64,000 nt of DNA from Heloderma charlesbogerti (GCA_026122225.1 JANEZZ010001906.1:620001-684000); one strand, 5' to 3'. Positions 22,398 to 32,720 are shown, counted from the first letter of the stretch. Translations and numbers: made by a program. The notes: a model not told the origin generated them from the letters alone.

Positions 22398-23772
22398 CAG
22401 AGTGGCCCAAAAGTAGGTATACAGTATAGTTTATTTGCATTTTATTACATTGTTTATTACATTTATATTTGTTTAACACTGTTTAATCTCATAAGTGCTC
22501 AAAATGTATTCCATCAACGTTGCAACATTCCTCGAACCTGTCCAGAACACTGTGACACACAGTACGACACAAATTCCAGTCCGCATCAATGTCCATAAAT
22601 GCTTCTGAGAGGAACTCTTTTAATTTGTCCACTGTCCGGGGATTCCTCTCAAAAACCTTATTGTTTACTACGCCCCCCAAAAAGAAGTCCACTGGTGTTA
22701 AGTCAGGTGAACGTGGCAGCCATTCAATGCTTCCACGTTGTCCGATCCAATGCTGTGGGAAGGTATTGTCAAGATAGTCCCTTACTGCAAAAGAATAATG
22801 AGGAGGTGCCCCATCTTGTTGGAAGAGCAGTTCGGCGAAGTTAGCCCTGGTTCTGAGTTGTGGCACTACCACGTTGCGTAACATGTTTAGGTAATTGTTA
22901 CTATTCACAGTTGTATCGAAGAAAACCGGTCCTACACCACCTTTGCTGGACAGTGCACCCAACACTGTGATGCCTGGCTGGTTCAGTTGAGATGTGATAG
23001 TTAAATGAGGATTTTCATCTGCCCAATACACACAGTTATGCCTGTTCACATGGCCTGACAACTTGAAAGAAGCCTCATCTGACCAGATGATCTTATCAAG
23101 AAGGTCTGGTTCATTAGAGATTTGGTTACGCATCATCTCACAGAATTGGAACCGATGGTCTGGGTCATCCTCCAGAAGACCATGTAACAGTCTTGGAAGG
23201 TATGGCTTCAATTTCAATTTACGCATTAAGCGTTGCAAGGACGTTCTAGGTATGGATAGCTGCTTAGACGCACATCGTGTGGACTTTTTCGGACTGTTCA
23301 CAAATGTCAGAGCGGCTCTCATCTCATTTTCCTCTGTCATAGATGTCCCAGGACATCCAGATTTCGGTGCATTAGCCACTGCACCTGTTGCTTCAAATTT
23401 ATCTCTAAGACGATAAATTGTCAGACATGTTGGTGGAGGAGTGTCAGATGCTTCTTGCCACACTGTGCCCACCCGCTCGGCATTTTCAGTCTTCCAGTAA
23501 TGCTTTAGAATCCACTTTCTTTGTTCTTGACTCAAGTTCGCTGCCATCATTCACAATATCAGTAAAAAAAATAAATAAGCAACTAAACAACTAAACAACT
23601 GTATACCTACTTAAGGGCCTCACTCCCCTCACTCTCTACACTTAACTGATTTAACTGTCACTCCCTGTTACTCACTCTTCCCAACTGTCATTCTGACTCC
23701 ACCCACACATCTTCTACTCACACATTGTGTCCCCATTTTAAACAACTGTATGCCCACTTTTGGGGTACCTGG
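22398..23772 (-). mobile_element. Tc1/mariner-superfamily transposon, near complete
   Basis: A 1375-bp element. The 28-bp terminal inverted repeats are at 22398-22425 (CAGAGTGGCCCAAAAGTAGG...) and 23745-23772 (reverse complement CCAGGTACCCCAAAAGTGGG...), matching at 21 of 28 positions. TA dinucleotides flank both sides (22396-22397 and 23773-23774), the duplication typical of the superfamily. It contains one intact transposase frame. An additional inner copy of the end sequence sits at 23598-23620. It lies in the intron between exons 17511 and 28426, in the same orientation as the host gene. Confidence 0.92.
22489..23550 (-). CDS. Tc1/mariner-type transposase, intact 353-codon ORF
   Basis: Cut-and-paste DNA transposase. 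Residues about 5-115 form the two-part helix-turn-helix DNA-binding region (start MMAANLSQEQRKWILKHYWK) with a GRPR-like linker, here SGCPG at 65-69. The catalytic triad is D158 (IIWSDEASF), D246 (FQQDGAPPHY) and D283 (WLPRSPDLTPVDFF). 36 residues separate the second and third aspartates, unlike classic mariner (34). The first ATG (MMAAN) is used and the stop is TGA. No frameshift or premature stop is present. After the third aspartate it reads DFFLGG, where relatives I know usually have DFFLWG. The protein resembles transposases common in arthropods. Whether it is still active or domesticated cannot be told here; the TIRs favour a recent transposon. Confidence 0.93.
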   Translation of the reverse strand: MMAANLSQEQRKWILKHYWKTENAERVGTVWQEASDTPPPTCLTIYRLRDKFEATGAVANAPKSGCPGTSMTEENEMRAALTFVNSPKKSTRCASKQLSIPRTSLQRLMRKLKLKPYLPRLLHGLLEDDPDHRFQFCEMMRNQISNEPDLLDKIIWSDEASFKLSGHVNRHNCVYWADENPHLTITSQLNQPGITVLGALSSKGGVGPVFFDTTVNSNNYLNMLRNVVVPQLRTRANFAELLFQQDGAPPHYSFAVRDYLDNTFPQHWIGQRGSIEWLPRSPDLTPVDFFLGGVVNNKVFERNPRTVDKLKEFLSEAFMDIDADWNLCRTVCHSVLDRFEECCNVDGIHFEHL

Positions 23773-23784
23773 TATATTGGAAGT

Positions 23785-25080
23785 GACAGGACCGATGAGG
23801 ATGACCTTTGGGTCCAGGCAGGTACGAATGGCAGGAGATGATACTTCAGGTAGCCTGGCCCCAAGCCATTTAGGGCTCTGAAAGTTAATACCAGCACTTT
23901 GAATCAGGCCCGGACATGGACTGGCAGCCAGTGCACATGGAAAACTGCTGGCATAATATGATAATGTTGGCCTGTTCCCATTAACAAACTTGCTGCTCTA
24001 TTTTGGACCAGCTGAAGTTTCCAGACCATTTTCAAAGACAGACCCACATATAACGCATTGCTGTAATCCAGATTATAGATTACCGGAGCATGAATAACTG
24101 TAGGTAGGCTGTCTCTGTCCAGATATGGATGTAGTTGGCATATCAGCCTAAACTGATAAAAGGTGCTCCATCCCACTGAGTCCACCTGTGCCACAAGTGA
24201 CAGTTCTGGATTCAAGAGCACCCCCAACCTATGAACCTGACCCTTTAGGGGGAGTGCAACCCCTTCCACAACAGGGTAAACATCATTTATCCGGGCAAAT
24301 GAACCACCCATTAACAGTACCTCCATCTTGTCTGGATTGAGTCTCAGTTTAATGGCCCTCATCCAGTCCATTACCATGCCCCAGGCACTGATTCAGAACA
24401 GTGACTGCCTCACCTGGATTTAATGAAAAGGAGGGTTAGAGCTGGGTGTCATCCACATATTGATGATACCTCAACCCACGCCTCCAGATAACTTCCCCTG
24501 GTGGTTTCATGTACATGTTGAACAGCATGGGAGAATGAATAGAGCTCTGTGGAATCCAATAGCATAGCTGCCAAGGCACAGAGCAGTAATCCCCCAGCAT
24601 CAAGTTCTGGAATTGGCCATCCAAGTTGGAGCGGAACCAATGCAGCGCAGTGCCTCCAACACCAATCCCAGCAACCTATACAGAAGTATACCACAGATGA
24701 TGGTATTGACAGCCACTGAGAGGTCCAAGAGATTTAACAGGTTCGTACTCCCCCCATCCCTCTCTTGGCAAAGGTCATCCCACAGGGCAACCAAGGCAGT
24801 TTCCATTCCAAAACCAAGCCTGAAGACTGACTGAAATGGATCTAGATAATCAGTTTCATTCATGAGTGCCCGGAGTGGTCCGGCAACCACCTGCTCAAGC
24901 ATCTTGCCCAGGAAGGGAATGCTGGCTACTGGCCTATAGTTATTAACATCTTCCAGGTCCAGGTTAGGCTTTTTCAGGAGTGGACTAATTAATGCCTCTT
25001 TTAAAAAGGCCAACACCACTCCCTCTCTCAAGGAGGAACTTACAACCTCCTGGACCCTATATAGGATCTATCACACCTGT
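23785..25080 (-). mobile_element. L2 LINE, 1.3 kb, degenerate
   Basis: Minus-strand frames: 24600-25031 (SPLLKKPNLDLEDVNNYRPV, then ASIPFLGKMLEQVVAGPLRA and FRLGFGMETALVALWDDLCQ), 24436-24624 (RYHQYVDDTQL with catalytic VDD), and 23904-24377 (IKLRLNPDKMEVLLMGGSFA ... LICQLHPYLDRDSLPTVIHA). These are the RT fingers, palm and C-terminal parts of L2. Frameshifts and substitutions make it inactive. The 5' part and exact ends are missing. Confidence 0.9.
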
Positions 25081-25640
25081 ATAGCAACACTGACTTCCCA
25101 TTCAATGTATTGTATGCATTACTGATAATATCTACAGAGGCTGTTGTATAGGTAGTAGGAATGACTGCAAGAATCAGGAGGCCTCAAACACAACTGTTCT
25201 TTATTCAGCACATCCAAAAGTGAAGGACTTAGCAGGAACTCCATCCACCGTTGCTACTCCCAATTCTACAGGGGCTGCCAAGGTTCAAAACAACAACTAG
25301 CCCACAGTACCCCTCCCCTCCCCCCGGATACGTTTATTTTTATTTATTTATTAGATTTATTAGCTGCCCATCTGGCTGGCTACCTAGCCACATAACAGAG
25401 GCCTTGTGAACATTCTACAATGCTAGGTATTATTACCATCATCCTCATTTGCCACCAGTAATCCTGGGTATATTACCTGTGAACAAGGAAGAACCATTCA
25501 GCTACAGGGAACAACCACTGACAGACCTATGCTCCACGGCCGAGGACTTGCTGCTGCTGCTAGTTGTCCACTGCCTTTAGACCTAACTCCACATTCAGTG
25601 CATGTGGGTATAACAAAACACCGATAGCTGTTTTTCTAGG
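25081..25640. other. Intron sequence, low-complexity patch
   Basis: Contains an A/T-rich stretch at 25336-25362 (TTTATTTTTATTTATTTATT) and a TATTATTACCATCATCCTCA segment that may be a MIR/L2-related tail. Nothing else recognised. Confidence 0.35.
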
Positions 25641-25775
25641 CAGGGGTAGGCAACCTGGTGCCCTGCAAGTGGTTTGACCTACAACTCTCATCAAGCCAGT
25701 CAGCATGACCAATGGTCAGGAATGATGGGAGTTGTAGTCCAAAACATCTGGAGAGTGCCTGGTTGCCTACCCTTG
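25641..25775. mobile_element. hAT-like MITE (CAGGGGTAGG ends)
   Basis: Inverted repeats CAGGGGTAGGCAACC and GGTTGCCTACCCTTG, 135 bp in total, near-palindromic (ACAACTCTCATCA / GATGGGAGTTGTAG). Flanks TTTCTAGG and TTCTAAGG look like an 8-bp duplication with one indel. Confidence 0.8.
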
Positions 25776-26979
25776 TTCTAAGGAAAAGCAGCTTCGGGGA
25801 GAGGGATTATGTGAAGCCGAGAAGCTACAAGCTATGTGGGCCATACCCCCTAGGTCAGGAAAAGCACCCATCAGGCGCTTATTAAAGTGGTTAGGCCCTT
25901 GGAACGTCCTTTACAGAATAAAAAGTGATGTATGCAAATAAGCCTATTTTTCCCACGGAGTCTGTAGAGCGTTTTCTTGTTTTGACAAGTGCATGGTTGC
26001 CTAAACTTGCAACATGAATTAATGATACACATTTGTATTATTTTAGTGTAGCAGCCATGTCTGATGGGGGAAAACCTCTAGGAGGTTGACAGGGAAGCGA
26101 GGCCAGCTGCACATTGTTGGTACTCCCATGGCAGAGTCTAAAGAACATGAGACAGGAGAAGAAACCGTGGGTCAGAAATATGGACAACCAAGTGCAATAT
26201 GAGATACAGGCATAGGGTGGTTCCACTGAGCCCCTCCCACTGACGGAACAGCTTCTGCCATCGGAACAGGAAGCTGGTGATTCCCCACCTCCCTACAACC
26301 CTGCGTGTGCATTCAAAAGCTGTTCTGGAGGATTCAGGGACTCTCCGGAGCAGATTTGGGGCTAGGGAGGAGGTGGGGAAAGTTCCACTTTGCAAGCGGA
26401 AGTCCACTTGCATGATGCTCGATTTCACTCATTGAGAGCTAGAACTGGGGTAGGAGGGAACCAGGAAATGCATAAACCAGTTCTAACTTAGGGGTGATTC
26501 AACTGGGGCCTGTGTTGATACTGTCTCATGAATATGTTTATGGAAGAGCAATGTTTTGTCAGCACAGGCATGTTGTTTTGCCTTCCTCGTATTCCTGCAT
26601 GAAGAGGAAGCGTTTGGAAGATGCTCCTAAACAGAAGGTGATCGCACCAAGGAGTCTAGATAGGCCGTTTGTGTGCAGTCAGGCTTGATGCTGAGCGTGG
26701 ATTATTCACTCGACCATTCACAATTACATCAAACTTACAAACTGGAGCTCTTGCATGCCAGCCTCGCAGTGCTTGTAGCTTCAGGGAAACCTTGAGGACT
26801 CTTTCACATATGATTATGCGTGAAGGAGAAACTTAAAAGGAAAAGCCCTAACATAGCTTCCTCCTTTATCAGATAATGGGTGTAGTAGGATGTGTTGAAT
26901 GTGTATCTTGAGCTTACTGCCACGCAGGTGATAACACAAGATGGCCAATACAAATAAGCCCTTTCTATAGTTATTACAG
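25776..26979. other. Intron sequence without recognised element
   Basis: No exon or clear repeat recognised. Confidence 0.4.
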
Positions 26980-27215
26980 CAGAGATGGCAACTTCGGGAG
27001 GTCTGGGGGCCATTTTCACCCCTAACCCTCCCCGACAGCATTGAAAAACTTAAACATTAAAAGAAATGGCCTCCAGAGTGGGAACAATGTGCCAAAAAGG
27101 TAAAAAAGGCTGCTCCAGAAGCCTCTTTTTTTAAACAACTTTTTTACAATTTTGGGAGGCAGCGGGGGCTGCAGCAGCTGCATGTGGCCCACAGGCCACA
27201 TGTTATCTGTCCCTG
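26980..27215. mobile_element. hAT-like short DNA element
   Basis: Begins CAGAGATGGCAACTTCGGGA and ends CACATGTTATCTGTCCCTG. The outer inverted match CAGAGATGGCAAC / CAGGGACAGATAAC is imperfect. Flanking octamers TATTACAG and TGTTAGAG agree at 6 of 8. Non-coding. Confidence 0.5.
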
Positions 27216-28425
27216 TGTTAGAGGGATAATGGCTATCATCTTCTGTTCGTGAGCGTCCTAGAAGCATCTGGCTAACCACTATGGGAGACAATGCTGGACA
27301 CGTTACTTGGCCTGAGCCCACCATGCCATAGTTATTTTCTTGTGCTTGGTGAATAGTGAAGACAAGTGGCTTGAGTGCAACATAGGTGAATGAGGAGACA
27401 AGTCATAAAGAAGCTAAACAGGTTTCCCAATAAATCTAGGATTCGTAGGAGGGGGAAATTCTCGCCTGAAAGAAGGGACAGGATAAGAGCACAAATGGAT
27501 AACTTTTCTAAGGCCCTGAAAATTCCTATGATTGTGCAGCTGCGTTAGGGTCTGGAGTTCTTAACAGAACTTTGCTAACTATCTGAGGCCATCTTTTATT
27601 TCCAATAACTTACAGCGTACAAGGCCACATAAACAGCAACAAGTCATAATTGCCATAATTTGTAGAAGTTACCTGGCTTTGAAGACGAATTCTCAAAAGT
27701 GACTTTAAGCATGTTAACATAGTTAAATAAATGGGGCTCCCTTGAAGCTCCACACTCAAACCCTTAATAGCATCAGACACATTTTTTTTCTTCTAAGTCA
27801 ACCGTTGTCCTGTCTATCCCATGAATCAAATGATCAAATGTAAGAAAGCTGACTTTGGAAATAGGAGTGATCAGGTATCTATTGGAAAACTCCAACCTTC
27901 CAATCACTTGCAGCTCAGGAATGCTTGTTTCATGTTCCTTGATAGCAGCTTGTGAAAAGGCAACATTTCACTCTTCTTCATTCAACCCTTTTCAATTGTC
28001 CTTACCCCAATTGAAATGGAGGCTTCCTTCCTTTCTTCCGTCTCTCCCACTGTCAAAATTGTAAACAGCAAGTACCTTGGGCCAGAGGTCTTTCTTTTTC
28101 ACTTGCAATACCCTATAAAATGCCATGTACATTTATAGCACAATAATGAAGTCTAGTCTAGTAACAACACCTTCACAATACAATGAAGACCTGTTCATTT
28201 CTGCTAACTAGCTCAACAACCCAAGCTTCACATCTGGCCATGACCCTCTGCTCATATCAGGTGCCCTATAATAAAAAACTAAAAAAAGGTGAAGTGTAAG
28301 TTATGTTGGAGGAATGCTGAACATCTCACCAACTCCATAATGCAAATAAGATAGGAGCTGTTGGCTGTTATGTGGTTCCCATCAGGACGTTTCACAAGAG
28401 TAATTCTCTTCAGCACTGGACTTAC
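27216..28425. other. Intron adjoining the first PH exon
   Basis: A/T-rich; no exon or clear repeat recognised between the short hAT-like element and the donor site of exon 28426. Confidence 0.4.
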
Positions 28426-28596
28426 TTGGGCTTGGCAACCACAAGGAGATCATTAAACAGGAAAAGGTGCCGTTCCTGAGTCTGCAGGCCAGTCTTCAGT
28501 TGTACATGTCCATCCAGAAGTAATGTTCTGTTGGGACACAGGAAGGACTGCACCAGTGGACATGACTCCGGACTGACTGGGGAGAAGCATCCTTCC
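28426..28596 (-). CDS. ARHGAP20: ARHGAP20-like exon: start of PH domain
   Basis: This is the most 5' exon found. On the minus strand a long pyrimidine tract and CGGCAG (ending at 28597) precede one base, 56 codons and two bases, followed by a consensus donor GTAAGT (28425-28420). The protein includes CPNRTLLLDGHVQLKTGLQT and QERHLFLFNDLLVVAKP, the first strands of the PH domain, with the highly conserved QERHLFLFND block. About 20 less conserved residues precede them. The exon is entered in phase 2, so a further coding exon must exist upstream. None was recognised to the right edge, which suggests an upstream intron of more than 35 kb or a missed short exon. Confidence 0.9.
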
Positions 28597-28739
28597 CTGC
28601 CGAAAAAAAGATAAAGAAGATATTGCAAGTCAGAGTGAAGAACGATCTTTCAGAACATGGTGCTCTTAATTATTTTGGCCTTCCACAGTGATTGATTCAT
28701 TTACATGCACTAATCTAAATCATTATAGAAAGGACAATG

Positions 28740-28915
28740 AGGCTTAGACTGGGTTAGCATGACATGCCAACCAACGATGGTTTGTTTTCCAGAACAAACC
28801 ATCATGGCTTTGCGTGTCGTGTGAACCTGTACCAAACAGTGCACCCTGATACACCACAGTCTGTAGTAGGAGTTATTTTACCCACAATAGGTTGGCGTGT
28901 TGTCTGACAACTACA
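28740..28915. repeat. DNA-transposon-like remnant with foldback
   Basis: GATGGTTTGTTTTCCAGAAC then AAACCATC forms a hairpin at about 28774-28804. The right part, AGGTTGGCGTGTTGTCTGAC (near 28888), matches a block of the palindromic MITE at 32526-32720. Confidence 0.45.
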
Positions 28916-29053
28916 GCAATTTCAGAGTGCGTTACGGTGATTGCCTACAGAGCTGCTCAGCAAGAGAGGGCAAAAACGCAGCCACTCTGGTCCTCGTGAG
29001 CCATTTCTGTTCCCAAGATCTGCCTAGCAACAGACTGAGCCTGCCAAGGGTGG

Positions 29054-29290
29054 GCAAGGTGGGTGGTTGCCCGGAGTGCCCAGCTGATTGGGGTGCCAAG
29101 CTGAACTGAGGGGGGCGCCAAGCTGAGCTGATACCTTTTTATTTTTTTTTACTTTTCTTTATTATTTTTAAAGATAAAAATAATGGATATTCTAAAATAA
29201 AGAATATCAAAAGATAGGAACTGCTACAAAACAAACAAATATTTTAAGTAAAACCTGTGATAGTTCTGTTTTGTTGCATGAACGTGTCTT
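29054..29290 (-). mobile_element. hAT-like element remnant (family C)
   Basis: Shares GGGCGCCAAGCTGAGCTGAT, AAAGATAAAAATAATGGATA and AAACCTGTGATAGTTCTG with the copies at 31588 and 42151. The coding remnant seen in those copies is missing here, as the match ends near 29285. Confidence 0.6.
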
Positions 29291-30637
29291 TTCAAACCTG
29301 CATCAGACCAAGAACAAGACAACGCAAAGCAACACTGTATTTGCAGGCTGCCCATCAGGACTTTCCCAAAAGAGCTCAGCTGGTCTGTGCCAGGGGCTTA
29401 TGGCTCCCTCCCCTGCTCAAAGCTCACGCTTCACTTCCGCTGGCCAAGGGTCCTTTGCCTGCCTGCCTGCCTGCCACTCTTCTGAAGTCTGCATGGGTCA
29501 AAGGACGGGCACTTAGGGATCAGCCGAGAGCTCTTGGGAGCTTGTGCATCAGAGGCCCAGGATCTTGGCCCTAATTACAGTGGAAATGCACCACAGCAGG
29601 AAGAGACTCTCGGCTACTCGTGTGACTGTGACAATGGAAAACACACACAGGAAAAGCAAGGAAGGTCTATGACTGTGAACAGAGGAGGCTGGGAGCCAGA
29701 TTTCTCTGCCCAGGCAAGGGGAAATAACCAAGGAGGAGCAACTTTAGAAAACAGCCAAAGGCAGCCCTCACTCTGGGATGTCAGCAACGACCTTCAGCAT
29801 GTACCTGACTTTAGCTTGCTGAAAACAGGAGAAGAAACCACCCATCCTGCTGCTGAAGAGTCCTTCCTCGCTCAGCTACCAACTTATTCTGGCGGAATCC
29901 TTGCAGGTCTCCAGGGAAACAGAAATGCAGGATTCCCTGGCCAACTGTGAGGTCAGAGCCACACAGGGGTAGGGATGGTGGAGAATTCCACCACGGACTC
30001 CAATGAGGCTGGATTCTTAGACTCCACCCCCCCGCGAGTCTGTGGCAGAACAGACCACTCACCTCTGCCACGGCCGGACCCTACCTGGTACCGCCGTGTC
30101 TGTGTCCGTCCGTGTCCGTCCGCTGCCTGTCTTCGGACAGAAATGTCGTCTGGCATAGCCAACGCCATTTGTGTCCCTGCCTTTTGCCGTGATAGGCTAC
30201 GTAAAGCTGGATCTAGCGATCCATTTACTTTCCCACAATGCTCCTGATGTAGCGTTATTTAGGGGCATTGTGGGAAGTTGGAAAGATGGCTAGAGACAGC
30301 TACCCAGAGCTGCTTGGAGTGCTGTCACGGCAGCCAGAGAAGCACACTGGAGCCAAAAGGCAGAAGAGGGGGCCATCAGAGAACATTTGCACAGGGCTCC
30401 CCTCAAACCCAGTCCTGTGGAAATGCACCAGGAGGGCAGATGCACCCGTATCCTCTCGCACCAATTCCCCTCTTGCACTCCAGGGCAATTGGACCTCATC
30501 TTGACATTCCCAATAGTGAATCCCCCAGTTTCCTTCTCCAGTTCAGTCTTCATGAACTGGAAGAGATGATATGACAGAGGACTGGGGCGGGGACGGACGA
30601 CGACACCATGATTCTTCTAGCAGGCAGCCCATGGTCC
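29291..30637. other. G/C-richer upstream region without recognised gene
   Basis: 30000-30180 is CpG-rich with a small GTCCGTCCGT repeat. A 15-bp inverted repeat (CTTTCCCACAATGCTCCT / AGGGGCATTGTGGGAAG) lies at 30228-30277. Several overlapping open frames here have no recognisable family, and no splice-supported exon was identified. Confidence 0.4.
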
Positions 30638-31274
30638 TGTTATGTTTCCCTTGGGCCCCCTCTTTCCTGATGCACTCACACACACAAAGAGAGAGGCTTC
30701 AGTCTCAGGCCTTTAATTCATTATCAACAGGTTTATTACAGATGCAAATCCTCGAAGACTCTCAGGCTACAAAGGAATGCCTCCAGGGGATCCAAATACG
30801 TTGCCTACAGTTTGAAGTGAGGCTTGCTGGCTAGACTACCTTAGGGAGGGATGCCCCGCCCTTCCAGTGATGCTTCCCTCTGTCGCCTTTCACGCATCGC
30901 TAACCGGGTCGACTGTCTGAGCTCCGCCCCGTTTCCCTCTTAGCTCTGCGCCATAGTCTGGCATCTCTTAGGTCACAGCCCCCCCTCCTCCTCCTAGCTT
31001 CTCACAGAGGGGGCAAGCGGGGGGCCTTCAGGCCCGGCCATCTGGTAGTTGGTAACCCGAGAAGCACGCCTACCCATATCTGAACTGGCTTGGGAAAATG
31101 CATCCCCAAGTTCTGGCTGTTCCTCTTCTGAATTTGAGCTGCTAACTATCTCCCTGCGCTCAGAATCAGTCCTGACAGGTCCCTTAGCTTAGTTCTGGGC
31201 AATCTCCCTCAGCCAGAGACCAGAGGTAGGCTGCAGAAATCCCACCTACTGCTCCCACCCGCTAACCCATAACA
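30638..31274 (-). mobile_element. Probable solo LTR (637 bp)
   Basis: On the minus strand the block starts TGTTATGGGTTAGCGGGTGG and ends GGGAAACATAACA, giving a perfect 7-bp TGTTATG / CATAACA border with canonical TG...CA. It contains GC boxes (GGGGCGG near 30921-30930 and GGGCGGGGC near 30850-30860) and one AATAAA signal (30732-30737 on the complement), placed about 95 bp before the LTR end as in a U3-R-U5 layout. No primer-binding site, polypurine tract or retroviral coding sequence adjoins it. Flanking pentamers GGTCC and CACTC do not match. It could be a Ty3/gypsy-type or endogenous-retrovirus LTR. Confidence 0.7.
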
Positions 31275-31587
31275 CACTCCACTGTGCGGCTTTTCTTATG
31301 CTGTCTGCAGGTGGCTGTTTCTGTGCAAGTGGGGGCAGGAAGGGGGGAGAAAGCTCTCCTGGAAAGGCAGTTGGCCTTGAGGCTTGTAGTCTTGACTCCC
31401 CTCTATTACCACATCCCTCCCATCTTTGGCTGTGCTGCTTCCTTAAAGAAATACACACAAAGCTGTATTATTTAGGTGCCCCTGAGAAGGTACAGAAGGG
31501 GTGCTTAACCTCTTTAAGCCCGAGGGCCGAATTCCATTTTGGAGAAGTTCTCAGGGACCATATTCCAGTGGTGGGTGTGGTGAAAAA

Positions 31588-32345
31588 TAGGGCCAGCCTG
31601 AGGGGTTCACGAGCTGGGCAGTTGCCCATAGCACCAAGCTGAGCTGGGGGGTGGGGGGCACAAGATGAGCTCAGTCGTTGTGGGTTTTTTTTTAAATGTA
31701 TTGTCTGCAGTGAGCTAGGGTGGCAAAAACCAGGTGTCTGTAACCTTTCTTTCAAGGTTTTACAGGTTGTTAGGGTACCAACTACAAACACGATCTTCCT
31801 TCAATTAGTTTTAAAGTATGCTTCTTTTTGAATTTCCAGTTTAACGTCATTTGCGCTAGGTAAAAATCAGTGGAACAGAGTTTTACTTTGAGGCAACGTT
31901 ACAGAGCACTTAGCACTTCAAACATTGTAAAGACTATATAAATAATAATAAAGAAAGCCATAAACTATAAGAGGCCAGCTGGATAGCTTTTTTATTTATA
32001 ACTTTTCTTTATTATTTTTAAAGATAAAAATGATGGATATTCTAAAATAAAGAATGCTTACCAAAATACAGGAACGGCTACAAAACAAAACAAAATATTG
32101 TAAGTAAAACCTGTGATAGTTCTGCTGTCTTGCATAGTGCACTGCCACTGCTCAGAAGGTGGCTTTTCGAACTTTGGCTTGTGCAAACTGTAGCACACTG
32201 GCTGGGAGATCGAGGCTTTGAGCAATGTCGTTCTTGATGGACATCACACCTGCACCAGGCACCATAAATCCTCTGCATGGCCCTGCAAAACTGACTACCG
32301 GGGGCGGGGGCAAAGACACGCCTCGCCCAGAGCACTATTTATCCG
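31588..32345 (-). mobile_element. hAT-like element (family C) with transposase C-terminal remnant
   Basis: Begins near AGGGCCAGCCTGAGGGG. At about 32155-32250 the minus strand encodes NDIAQSLDLPASVLQFAQAK then VRKATF, resembling the extreme C-terminus of DUF4371/ZMYM1-like hAT transposases. A stop codon follows. About 0.3 kb (31675-31970) differs from the other copies. Confidence 0.55.
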
Positions 32346-32525
32346 AGGGTTTGTCCCGGTGCTCCCCCTCCTTCACCGCCCAACTCCTCCCTCCTCCACT
32401 GATGCACTCTGCAAAGTTATTTTTGCTCGCCCATGTAACCAAGCTGAGTTTAACTGGCAGAGCAACCTTGAGCAAGCTTGTTTTCCTTGTAAAAGAAGTA
32501 ATCATGGCTCCCCTCTCCCCCACGC

Positions 32526-32720
32526 GTTTACATAATGACCTGCGCTGCAGTACAGGCTAGCATGCTGTCTGAACCCGGTATGTGGCGGGCTTCATACCTA
32601 CCCTGCAACCCACAACATGCAGTAGGGGTTTAGGGTGGGTACGAAGCCACGCCCACTGCACCATGTGCGGGATTTGGACGACACGCCAACCCACGCTGCA
32701 GTGCAAGTAATTATGTAAAC
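32526..32720. mobile_element. Palindromic MITE, about 50-bp inverted ends
   Basis: The left arm GTTTACATAATGACCTGCGC continues TGCAG. The reverse complement of the right arm, GTTTACATAATTACTTGCAC, also continues TGCAG, and similarity extends about 25 bp further. 195 bp, non-coding. Confidence 0.75.

Larger units (their letters stand above)
479..28596 (-). other. ARHGAP20: ARHGAP20-like gene, partial (six internal coding exons)
   Basis: This is the only host gene recognised. On the minus strand six exons (171, 150, 42, 85, 78 and 67 bp) are bounded by AG/GT and keep one frame across all five introns (about 10.9, 6.7, 2.0, 5.4 and 2.6 kb). The spliced product runs from a PH domain into a Ras-association domain, the domain order of ARHGAP20, a Rho GTPase-activating protein that links Rap1/phosphoinositide signals to RhoA inactivation. 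The catalytic RhoGAP domain and C-terminal tail must lie left of position 1, and the N-terminus is not found. From memory, identity to mammalian ARHGAP20 looks like roughly 65-80 percent over the PH exons, so an ARHGAP20-like paralogue is possible. Introns carry almost all the transposons described below. Confidence 0.85.

Noticed and set aside
22589..23416. Plus-strand open frames across the transposase
   Set aside because: They are antisense shadows of the intact minus-strand transposase.
29534..29950. 138-codon plus-strand open frame
   Set aside because: Biased composition and no recognised domain; likely chance in G/C-richer DNA.
30000..31274. CpG island promoter of the host gene
   Set aside because: Most of the CpG richness falls in the probable LTR and no first exon with matching phase was seen, so a native promoter is not claimed.
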